The notes beneath the pieces were generated by a model. The model did no database searches and was not told the DNA's origin. It saw only the letters and a list, made by a program, of their open reading frames with translations. The position numbers and the translations under genes were made by a program. Source: Motacilla alba alba (Eukaryota; Chordata; Aves; Passeriformes; Motacillidae). From it: 64,000 nt of DNA. The stretch covers positions 8,885,439-8,949,438 of the forward strand of contig NC_052030.1 in NCBI RefSeq assembly GCF_015832195.1, read 5' to 3'. Of the stretch, positions 22,851-31,945 are shown in pieces; position 1 is the stretch's first letter, and each line of letters begins with the position of its first letter.

Positions 22851-24544
22851 GAGCTGGGGAACGTTGACTTCTTTTTGAACAGGAATATTTTGCCACTGCT
22901 TTTAGGTCTCATACCCTGGGGAAGCTTTGTCTGCCCAGACCCTGTGTTTGCTGCAGGAAAGACCATCTCCTTTGCAGGGTTAGAGGATAGCTGAGGGGCC
23001 AGAGGAGATCCCCCATGGACCCCCATAGCTCCCCAGGGCAGCTGGGAAGCCCTGGACACTGGCTGATGCTGAGGCATTACTTGCTTCATTCAAAACTCGG
23101 CCAGAGTTCAAGTAGGCAGGAAGCTGGCCCTCTGCCTGGGAGAATTTGTCACAAGATTAAGGAATTAATGAGAAAATACAATATATTAAAGAATGAGAGA
23201 TTTTGCTAACCTCTTACCTTGTCTTTGCCTTAATTGCCTTTAAAAATCATGGGATACCATGAATTATCATTGATTTTTCTCAATACCTTTTTATTTCTGA
23301 AGAAACCTGCTAAGTGGCAGTGAGAGGTGATGGTTCAAAGGGACCCAGGAGGTAGATGGGGTGGGCAGGATCACAGAGATCCCTCCAGGGGTCCAGGCTC
23401 TCTTGGTGACAGCACCAGTGTGTGGCAGAGCACTGTGGCTCCTCTGCCCTGCCCAGATGCTTGGCTGGAGCTGCATGGGGACGATGGGGAAGATGATGCT
23501 GGGAGCAGGGATGCTGCTCACCCTCTGGGTGTGTGTCTCCTCCTTTGGCTGCTGCAAGGAGCCAGGCAGCCCCCTCTCCAGGGCAGGGACTTCTGTTTAA
23601 AACATGTTGCCTCAGCTTTATTTTTATCCTAAATCTGATCTTTTGGCCCTTGTAACTTCTCTGTGAGCCAGGGTAGGACCAAGCTGGAAGCTCTGTTACC
23701 TCTCACAACCATGTGTTCCATGTGCCTGCACAGCCACACCCTCACAGACAGGATGGGGACCTTCTGCAAGCACTGTGGCTGTGCACTGTCCCCTCTGAGG
23801 GATTTGGGTTTATCGACCCAGGAATGAACACCAATGCCACGGCAGTGCAGCTCTCATCCTGGGGGTTTCCAGCCTTCATTGCAAAGGTGTCCTGTCAAAA
23901 CTTCAAGCAGAGACATGGGATTTGTATCAGGAACGGAGACAAAAAAGCCCTCAGGTCTGTTCTCCTACTTACCAGAGGCCAGATGAGTGTGAGGATCCCT
24001 CTGGCCTGAAATGTATGATCTGTTATTAGAAAACACCTGGCAGTCTGACTGGCATGGCTGGGAAGGGACAAGTGACAGGGGTGGGAAGGTTCTGAACTGA
24101 AGCTCTGTTCCCAGGGCCGGCTGTGCACAGGGGTAGCCCCAGGCAAAGAGTAACCTCAGATTTAACAAACCTCACAGACAACAGCACACGCTCTGTCCAG
24201 AGCACGGCTTTCCAGGCGAGGAATGGCTCACATCTTTGGCTCCAGGCAGCAGGAATTTGTAGCTGTTTTCCTTTGCATGACACCCCTGGACAGTGTCCAG
24301 GTGGGACCGCTCTCCTCATGGGCAGCAGCATCCTTGGAGTCCACCTGATGTGCAGTACACGTTCCCCTCCAAGGCAGAGCCTCAGCCTCCTGCCAGCCAC
24401 TCATGGGGGCTGCTTGGGAAGCCTCAGCCTTAATGGGATCATTTTCTTGCAAGCTGTTTTGGGAGGCTCACCCAGGCACTCATATTTCTGTGCAGCATCT
24501 GCCAGGGTTCTGCACCTCGGTGAGCTTTAGGCAGGACCATTGAG
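22851..24544. other. Unique non-coding DNA
   Basis: No gene is recognised. A short AT-rich patch at 23150-23310 carries a further GCCTTAATTG (23227-23236). The remainder is GC-rich with chance frames. Confidence 0.5.
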
Positions 24545-24930
24545 AGTTTAAATAATGCTTTATTCAGAGATAGATTAAGATAACTTCCTTCCCTCTGTTC
24601 TGCGGATATGATGTAATTTGGACACGTCTATGGAAGTTGGAATGAAAGAATTGTCTTGTGTGCATGATGAATATTCTAATTGAGAATAATATTCAATAAA
24701 GACCAAGACAGGTGCTTTCTCCTTCCTGGGATTCCTAATTGCTGATGTGTGACTGCAATTTGTATGTCCTCTTAAACTTCTTTCCAGTGGTTTCCCAGAT
24801 TTATTACTGTTCCATACTACCGAACAAAAAGAATTTAAATTAGCCTTTGCCTTGGTATTTGATATAAGGTGGATTTTGCTGCCCACATGCAAATTCCACG
24901 TGTATATAGGGTACCAACCAGGGGGCAACT
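24545..24930. promoter_or_regulatory. Candidate conserved non-coding element with a nested inverted repeat
   Basis: An AT-rich island containing a nested inverted repeat (24668-24695), CCTAATTGC and a TATATAGGG stretch. A 117-codon open frame crosses it on the - strand (24575-24928) but has no recognisable domain. Enhancer function is the simplest reading; coding cannot be fully excluded. Confidence 0.38.
24668..24695. promoter_or_regulatory. Nested inverted repeat around AATTG
   Basis: Outer arms TGAATATT (24668-24675) and AATATTCA (24688-24695) are exact reverse complements. Inside them, ATTCT and AGAAT pair around a central AATTG. The 28-bp element is AT-rich and could be a dimeric factor site or a small cruciform. 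Confidence 0.4.
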
Positions 24931-26399
24931 TAAATTTTACCCTGACTTTGGCAATGCCTGGGCCCCCTGCACCTGGGTTGTTTGAAGCTGTCCTGATGTA
25001 GCAGCTACTCCTGATGCCTTTGTGCTATTTTCACATCATTAGATAGTTGCAGAAATCCTTCCATGGTCCCCAGCGTCAGTTCCCAGAGGCAAGTCAAAGT
25101 ATTTTGAAGTGGAGCAGGGAGATCAGAGGTCTGGCTAATGGTGCTGACTCCAGGTGCTGGAGAGGAGACCCCCTTTCAAGGTCCATGTAACTCAGAAGTT
25201 AAAACCCAACAACCTGTCCTGGGCACATTTGTCATAGTACTGGAAACAGCTAGAAACAGCTAGGCAGTTGATTTTAGCAGTCTGGGTTTTGTCTGCCTGG
25301 GTCTGTTTCCCTCAGCTTTCCACCCTTTCCTGCCAATCTCTGTTGGGAAATGTCTCCATGAAAGGACAGCAGAGAAGGAGATGGAAATAACCCTGTCCCG
25401 TTTGTCTTCCTTGTGGCTCATCCCATCAGACAGCCCTGGGGCCCTTCTCCACTCTGCTCCTTTCTTGAGCTGTTTAACACCATGGGCTGGAGTTTTTCCT
25501 GGTTTCCTGGCCTCTTTTTCCTCCACCCTCTTAGTTTCCTCTGTGTTTCTGGCTGTTTTCTTCATTTGCAAACCTGGGTTTGTAGTTTCCCTGCACTCCA
25601 GTTCCTCGAGCAGTCGTGCTGACGGTGCAGCGAGCACAGGTCTCCCCGCAGACCACCTGGGAAACAGGAAACGCTCTGAACCTCTGGATTAACTGAAACA
25701 CCATACTTAGGTCCCCCTTGACTTCTCCATTTCCAACTCCTGCTCTGACTTTGGGCCACCTTTAGTCCTAGCAGTTATGATCATGCTCACACACCGAAGT
25801 GGTTTGAGGCAAGCTGGGGAGCCCTGCATGCCAGGAGTAAGTGGATCTTCCTCTGGAAAAGCCTGGGATGTGCATTAAGGCTCTCATACAAATCTTCCCA
25901 CTTTGTTGACATCTGATTTGACAGAAGCTCAGCTTCCTGTGTCCCTGCAGAGCAGAGGTGTGCTCACCAGGTAGCTCCTAGTGGCCTGGAACCTGCTCTG
26001 GGACTGGCACACTCTGCCAACTCATTCCTCATTGTCACAAACTGAAATGGGTGGGAAACTTGTGATGTTGAGTCAAGAGCAGGAGACTCTTTCCAAGAAC
26101 CATTTCCAGGCTGAAGTTCCCAGAGGCTGCATGGAGCTGTGGGGAGACTTGTCCTGTGTGCCTTGCTGAGGGCTCAGGCTGGGTGCTGTGAGTGCACCCT
26201 CCCCACACCTCCCTACCACCCAGAAATGCATCCAGAAGCCAAAATTAGAGCACTCAGAGGAGTTGGGCTCCTTCATCCTGTGCACATTAAAGGAAATGGA
26301 GTGGAGCACAAACCAAACCAAACATTGCTGTCCTGTGAGGAGTGTGTGAGGCTGGGGGTGCTGCAGCGCGGGCCCCGGTGCGAGGAGATGGCCCTCTTC
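24931..26399. other. Unique non-coding DNA
   Basis: No gene is recognised. The + strand of 25290-25600 is pyrimidine-rich, which produces a lysine/arginine/glutamate-rich open frame on the - strand (25260-25637) of no evident meaning. Confidence 0.5.
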
Positions 26400-26800
26400 C
26401 CATTCATGTATTTTGTATTATAAAATGACTGCGGTTGTCATAGCAACATAAAGGGAGCAGATCTCATTACTGAGGTCTGGCCACATTATTTTCTCCAAGG
26501 AATTTCTTCTTTTCATTATTTTTCTCCAAAGGTCAGTTATCCTCTGAGGCAGGGTGGGAGATTCTGCGAAAGGTGAAGCATATTCATGGCAGAATTCCCC
26601 TGGTGGAATTTACAATCATTTTTCTTTTTTCATACTTGTAGAGAGATTTCTTTTAGTATAACATTTTCTTTTAACCCTTTCTGTGAGAGCCTGGCTGCTC
26701 CGCATATCCAACCGGGTTGGTGGCTAAGAAGCTTTGCTCAGGGATTTGCTACAGAAAGCAGAGAATTAATGTCAAATCATGCTTTTATTATCACATAAAC
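26400..26800. promoter_or_regulatory. Candidate conserved non-coding element with RFX X-box
   Basis: An AT-rich island starting with TATTATAAAATGACTG and an X-box (26433-26447), followed by CTCCAAGG/CTCCAAAGG repeats and TTTACAATC motifs. Non-repetitive and without a coding frame. Enhancer status is inferred. Confidence 0.38.
26433..26447. promoter_or_regulatory. RFX X-box-like inverted repeat
   Basis: GGTTGTCATAGCAAC closely fits the RFX-family X-box (GTTGCC-AT-GGCAAC type): GTTGTC and AGCAAC half-sites around a two-base centre. X-boxes control ciliary and other RFX targets, usually in promoters near the start site. No such promoter is visible here, so a distal site is inferred. Confidence 0.45.
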
Positions 26801-26854
26801 CGAGGTGTGTCGTGCTGCTTACGAACATTTCGCTGACTTTTTGTCTGCCTTTAG

Positions 26855-26934
26855 CAGCTGCACAAACGGCAGGAACTATTTCAAACTTTGTTCTGAAGCT
26901 GTTTCTTCTCCTCTTGCAAAGTCATCATCATTGG
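26855..26934 (+). other. Exon-like unit defined by splice signals
   Basis: A long pyrimidine tract ending in CTGCCTTTAG precedes 26855, and GTGAGG follows 26934. The 80 bp between are open in two frames. One translates to a segment beginning SCTNGRNYFKLCSEAV; I do not recognise it. It lies just downstream of an AT-rich candidate enhancer. It could be a non-coding RNA exon, an alternative exon or chance pairing of splice-like signals. Confidence 0.18.
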
Positions 26935-27047
26935 GTGAGGGTGCCGGTGGCGAGGGAGCAACTCCAGCCATCACATTCATCACTTTGAGTATTGGGGTGC
27001 TCAGCTCAGCTGGAGATGCAGGAAAATATATGCACAAACAGGGTATA

Positions 27048-27173
27048 CCTGTTCAAGAAATGACTGGACATGGCAGTCCGTGCTCTGCTCTAGTTCACAA
27101 GGTGGTGAAGATTGGACTTGATGACCCTGAAGGTCTTTTCCAACCTAAATGATTCTGTAATTCTGTGATTTTT
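27048..27173 (+). mobile_element. 5'-truncated CR1 retrotransposon 3' end
   Basis: The sequence runs from TTCAAGAAATGACTGGACATGG through GCTCTAGTTCACAAGGTGG, TTGGACTTGATGACC and AAGGTCTTTTCCAACC to a GATTCTGTAATTCTGTGA tail. This is the characteristic order of the avian CR1 3' end, with its terminal ATTCTGTG-type octamers. The copy is 5'-truncated, as is usual for CR1, and non-coding. It is the best evidence that the genome is avian. Confidence 0.85.
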
Positions 27174-28479
27174 AACTGTGGCATTTCATCTGGTCCAGAA
27201 TTTCACACGAATATCCAAGTTCCTTTCTGAAAGAAATATTTCTCATTACCTGATTATTAAAGCTTTTAAACAAGCATTCCAGCTCCAAATGACAACCTGT
27301 ATTTTCTAAAGTATGTTCTGAAAGAGTGATAATGCCCAACCAAAGAGAGAGGAACGCAGATTGCACCCCTGTGGTGGGGTATCCATCAGGTCAGGTAAAA
27401 GACCTCTCTGGCTCTCCAATATGTCACTTAGAATGTTGATGAGGATAAAGATGTTTTTTCAGCTTTGCAGAGTTTTCAAGAATTGCTTGTCCTGAGATAG
27501 GAGAGGGAACTTGAACATATAAAAATAGAGTAGCTCTGGATTGTCTTACAGGATGCAGAGCCCTGCATATCTCAGAGTTTTGCAAGAGGATGTACGGGCC
27601 TTTATGCTGTTCAGAAATCGTCTTCCTCTTCACAGGTGTTTGTAAATAATTGTGTGATGTTAGATAGATAAGGGATCTGGTACCTTGCTCACACCTGTGT
27701 CACGCGTGGGTCAGAGGGAAGCAATCCCAGCTCCCTGTGCACGGGATTCTGGCCTACTGAACTGTACAGCACAGCCTTAAGGAAGGAATTTAGTTGTATA
27801 TCCTGCTGTTGTTTTCAATTTCTTTAATTTAACACGGGTAAGCCTTACAGTCCTTATATTGTAGTGAACAGCACAGAAATATATCAAGTCTCTTCCCCAC
27901 TACGAAGAATGTGTAAGGAGCTTGCAGTGAGCGGGAGAGGCTGTGGGGAGCATATGGCCGTCAAGGCTTTGCTCATTAGTGGAAATCTGCCTGAAAATAG
28001 GATCACTTTCTGCTATAAACTTCAGTCATGCCGAAAGCCAGGATTTCCCAGAACGGCTCCTTTGTGTGTGGCAGCCGGAGCGCGTGTTCAGTGGGCTGCC
28101 AAGGAGCAGGTCCGGGAAAGCAGGAAAGCCTTGTGGTGGTGTGCATGATGCACAGAGCCATCTTCCAGGAGCCCTGGCTGGACATGACTGGGGCGACACT
28201 CGTAGATTCTTTGCCAAACCCATCAGCTCCCATGGTCACTGATGAATTCTGTGTTAGAGATATCCCCCTTCAAAATGTCCTTGGCATTGCTCGGAGCAGG
28301 GTGGATTCATGGGGATCAGAGCAGGTTGAGAGGGAAGGGGCTACTTCTGACCCCTCACAGCCTCTCCTCCTTTGTCATGTCTGGCAGGCTGCACAGAGCA
28401 AAGGCCAGGGTAGAGGGGTCAATTCTACTGACCCACTCCAAAGGTGTCTTTTAAAACTGAATGGATTCTAATGAATCCC
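27174..28479. other. Unique non-coding DNA
   Basis: No gene is recognised. AT-rich patches at 27200-27340 and 27640-27850 may be minor regulatory islands. Overlapping chance frames occur at 27860-28470. Confidence 0.5.
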
Positions 28480-28900
28480 CAGCTATAAAAGCAGCAACAA
28501 TGCCTGGGCCATTTCACAGCCCTTTTTGTCCCATGCTCATCATGGTTGAGCACTGTCAGTGCTGTCAGTAGCAGGGGCAGAGCCAATGCTGGGACTTCGA
28601 TTTAGATGTCCATTTTCTGTAAATCACATTTTGCATGCAAAATGAGTGTTTGCATATGCAAATGAGCAGGCATCTAAGTGGCCATGTGTGGCTGCTAATA
28701 TCTACTTTGCATGTTCGCTGATGGAAACTGTGCCTGGTGAACAGGAGCGTGCGAATTTGCACATAACCACCACGGGCACGTGCTCCGTGGTAGCAGAGGA
28801 AACCCAAGAAAATCAAAATGTGCCTTGGTTTGAAATGACTGAGGCAGTCCTGGGTGTTATTTTACAAACAGATTAGCTGAGGGCTAGACTGTACCAGTGA
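28480..28900. promoter_or_regulatory. Candidate conserved element with palindromic POU-octamer cluster
   Basis: The island centres on two palindromes built from octamer-like TTTGCAT/ATGCAAA halves (28627-28663), with a further TTTGCATG at about 28706-28713 and AATTTGCACA at about 28754. The repeated TTTGCA core suggests POU-domain binding. The surrounding DNA is AT-rich and repeat-free. Confidence 0.45.
28627..28663. promoter_or_regulatory. Two adjacent palindromic POU/octamer sites
   Basis: CATTTTGCATGCAAAATG (28627-28644) is an 18-bp perfect palindrome. TTTGCATATGCAAA (28649-28662) is a 14-bp perfect palindrome, extended by T to a canonical ATGCAAAT octamer. Their centres are 20 bp apart, about two helical turns. 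The arrangement suits paired dimeric POU (OCT) factors; binding is inferred. Confidence 0.55.
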
Positions 28901-29089
28901 GCTTCAGGAGAACGCGACGCTCGGTCGGGGAGCCCGGCAGAGGCAGGATTTGTGCTGAGCCCATCCATCCCAGCCTAGCCCAGCCCGGGCACTGCGGATG
29001 CCGTGACGCTCGGGTGATTCTGCCAGGTGATGTTGCTGTGCAGCGTCTTGCTTCGGTTCCTGGCAGGCTGAGCCTCTGCCTGGCTTTAA
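28901..29089. other. CpG-containing segment between two candidate elements
   Basis: GC-richer, with several CpGs clustered at 28912-28945 and 28985-29015. No promoter elements or exon can be defined. It separates two AT-rich candidate elements. Confidence 0.35.
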
Positions 29090-29365
29090 TTGCGGGCTGC
29101 AGCAGGTAGATGGTGTCACATCACACGCGCCTTGGAGCGAGCCGGAGTGCCTGGAATATCTGATGAACACGGGTTATTATAGGGCTTTTAACTGTGCATT
29201 TAGCAGTGGTGGATGTAAAGCTTTTAGCTTGCGCTCCTGTTTATTAATTAATAAAGGGCTCTGTTCCGACATTACTTATGTCCCCCCGTGTCTCGTCAGA
29301 GCTGCAGGGCTCATTGCAAATGATAAGAGGCCCAATGCACTTCTCATGAAATTCACTTAAAGCTG
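29090..29365. promoter_or_regulatory. Candidate conserved non-coding element
   Basis: The island mixes AT-rich homeodomain motifs, including a 16-bp palindrome at 29240-29255, with retained CpGs and a GTGCATTTAGCAGTGG stretch. A CATTGCAAATGATAAG site (octamer/GATA-like) lies at about 29312. No repeat and no coding frame with a known product. It is one of the more convincing enhancer candidates here. Confidence 0.45.
29240..29255. promoter_or_regulatory. 16-bp perfect homeodomain palindrome
   Basis: TTTATTAATTAATAAA is its own reverse complement and contains overlapping ATTAAT/TTAATTAA cores suitable for a homeodomain dimer. It sits inside a candidate conserved element. Confidence 0.5.
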
Positions 29366-31114
29366 GCAGCTGGCCCTGCAACCGCGTGCCAGGATTCCGC
29401 TCCGCTCCTCTCTGGCAGGCTCTCCTCCAGGACCCCTTCACTGCTCAGCTTTTGCAGTTGGCACAGGCAGAGGGATGCTGCGACGTGGGCAGCTGGGCAG
29501 AGCCAGGGCCAAAGCCATTCCCTCAAGGGCTGTCCTGTGGTCAGCAAGGCTGAGCGAGGCTCTTCTGAGCTGTCCTCACACATCTCCTTCCAACTTCCTG
29601 GAGGGATGGAAGATTTAAAGATTTAATCTGGCACAGGGTGTCCTGCAGACATATGGCATGGGGCACATGTGCCATGGTGGGACAGGAGTCGGAGGCAGCA
29701 TGGGAGCAGGGCAGTGCCAGGAGCTGAGGTGGCAGCTTGGGGACTCTGCCTGGTAGGGCTCCCAGTTCCCACACAGGAGAGCTGATGGAGCAGGAGGGTA
29801 AAAACTACAGGAAAGGAAGAGAATCCCTAAACTCTGGGCAGAGTGCTGCCAGATCATGATGTGTTTAATGGTGCTATTTAAATGCATCATTTCCCATCCC
29901 ACCCAGTCCATTGGTTCTGCCCAGGCCTGGAGGACTCTGTTTTGGGACTGCAGCATCTCTCAGCATTGAGGACAGGTGCCTGTGCTGGGCTGGAGCTAGA
30001 ATCTGCAGGGTCTGGTCCACAGACATGGCTCCGGCAAATGCAGGCCCCAGTACTTGGCACCACAGGGCCTCTTGTCAGATTTTCAAGGTGGTCTGAGTCT
30101 GTGGTGCTGAGGTCTGGGGCTGAGGGTCCTCTTCTATGGTGAGAGGTGCCTCAGCAGCTCCTCTGGCAGCGGATGTGGTTGGGACTTGCCCAACTTGCTG
30201 TAGGCACTGGCAGCTGCTGGTGTTCAGCTTCTTTGCAGCCTCTTCTCTCTCTTCTCTTTTTTTAATTTTTTTTTTTATTACCCTGACTGGCTTGTGGTGG
30301 GCCAATAACTCACAACAGAAACATCTTCTTCTGATTAGGATCTGTTGAGGTATTTTTGTATCTTTAGCTCTAATTTGGATGACAAATCCCCCATAGCTGT
30401 GATAGCGGGAAGGGAAATGGGCACTGCTGGTTTAGGCAGGATGAAGTGGTGTGATAATGTGGTGTTTGTGCTTATTGCAAACATGTGTGGAATGGAGAGA
30501 GAGCCTCTTTGCCTACAGCAGCCCTGGGTGCTCCACTCCAGAATCAGCATGTGAGTGAGGGGTGAGCCCAGTAGGAGCCAGAGAAGCTCTGGGGTGCTAT
30601 CCCAGAGAAGTGCCCTATCCTCTCCTTGCCTTGTGTGGAAGAGCCTGAAGGTAGATTTTTGTTTTAAAAGGTTGCAGGAGGAATGTTCAGGGCTTGGTGC
30701 TCTGATTCCAGAGCCAACAGGTGAAGCTGGAGGAGCTGGGGGCAGCCAGCTGGTTCCTGCCCTGTGGTGCCAGGGTTCCCTCTGGCCCTGGTGCAGCACT
30801 GCCACACCCTTAGCTGGGTGGTCAGGGCAGGGCTGAGGTGCTTCAGCCACTTTCCCTTCCTCCCCTCCAGCTTGTGCAGGCTGGGAGAAAGTTCCCAGTG
30901 CCAAATCCCTGGTCCTGGACTCGGTGGCTCAGCCCAATTTGGCTGTGGATGCTCTGGTCTGGCCTGGGTCAGCGTTCCTCCAAGGTGCAGCAAACACGGA
31001 GAAGATGTACCAATAGCAAGGATATTTTTGCTGTGGATGTGGAAGGTTTGTTTTCATTAAGCATTCTGGAAACGTTGCTCTTTGTGCCTGAGCGTTCGGG
31101 TTATGGAGCATCCT
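29366..31114. other. GC-rich unique non-coding DNA
   Basis: No gene is recognised. A pyrimidine tract rich in T lies at 30240-30280. Open frames up to 189 codons have no recognisable domain. Confidence 0.5.
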
Positions 31115-31420
31115 GCAGGCTCTGAAATTTGCTTTTTTTATTTAAGTTTTTTCTGACTTGAAAGGCTGGTTTTTATAACAGGTCAATTTCAGCCCATTTG
31201 ATATTGATATATGAAGATCCTCAGGGATTATTGTAATGCATTTTTCATCCTGCTGTGATAGTATCATATAAGGAAAATGGGACTGACTGTTAAGTACAAA
31301 TTGAAAAAGACATGGTCATTTAAGATAACTCCTTATCTGTATACAAGGAAATGGTATCAAGGAAATAGACCACCAGTTGACAGAAATAAATTTTGCCTCA
31401 GGCTCCTCCTTCTCTTCCCC
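31115..31420. promoter_or_regulatory. AT-rich candidate regulatory island
   Basis: TTTTTTATTTAAG, TTTGATATTGATATATG, GGATTATTGTAATGC and TTAAGTACAAATTG motifs occur in non-repetitive AT-rich DNA directly upstream of the TTTCCC array. Enhancer function is a guess from composition. Confidence 0.3.
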
Positions 31421-31432
31421 AGCTACTCAGGC

Positions 31433-31490
31433 TTTCCCTTTCCCTTTCCCTTTCCCTTTCCCTTTCCCTTTCCCTTTCCTTTTCCCCCCC
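31433..31490 (+). repeat. (TTTCCC)n microsatellite
   Basis: Seven to eight near-perfect tandem TTTCCC units end in a C run. The strand is wholly pyrimidine and the tract has mirror symmetry, the classic composition for triplex (H-DNA) formation. It produces an apparent alternating FP peptide frame with no coding value. Confidence 0.92.
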
Positions 31491-31769
31491 CTTCCTTTTT
31501 CAATCACAGTTTTTGAGGGGTCTCTCTGGGCTGGATGTGAACCCAGCCAGGCTCCCCTCAGGTGACACAGCCCTGCCTGGCTGGGGGAGCCCCAGGGACC
31601 CCCGGGATCCTGGGGACCTGTGGTGTGACTGTGACTGTGCCACCACCAGCCTGCCCTGGCCAGGTGGCACGGCTGGAGTGGATGGGCCCCACCAGTGTTC
31701 TTGGGATGAGCTCCAGAAAGGGACACCCGGAATTTATTTGTGTGTGTCTGGATGCGCTGGAACAAGTGG
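31491..31769. other. GC-rich unique DNA
   Basis: No feature is recognised. Confidence 0.5.
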
Positions 31770-31945
31770 AGGAGCTTAATGAATGATTTCTTTAGTCAAG
31801 TGAGAGCTGTTTGTTTTTATAGCCCTTATAAAAAGAGAGGAAACAAACTCAATAAGCCAAGTCACACTCGATCCAGTCAGAGTTTTTTATTCCTGGCATT
31901 TTATCTCAACTCTCTCTATTTTAATAAGCTATAAATCAGGGCTGA
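31770..31945. promoter_or_regulatory. AT-rich candidate regulatory island
   Basis: Contains TTAATGAATGATTTC, TTATAAAAAGAGAGG (a CArG/MEF2-like stretch), GTTTTTTATTCC and TTTTAATAAGC. Repeat-free. The role is inferred. Confidence 0.3.

Noticed and set aside
25260..25637. 125-codon basic, charged frame on the - strand
   Set aside because: It reflects the pyrimidine-rich + strand. No domain, splice site or start context supports it.
31393..31765. Phe-Pro, Ser-Leu and Gly-Lys repeat peptides
   Set aside because: Translation of the (TTTCCC)n microsatellite in different frames.
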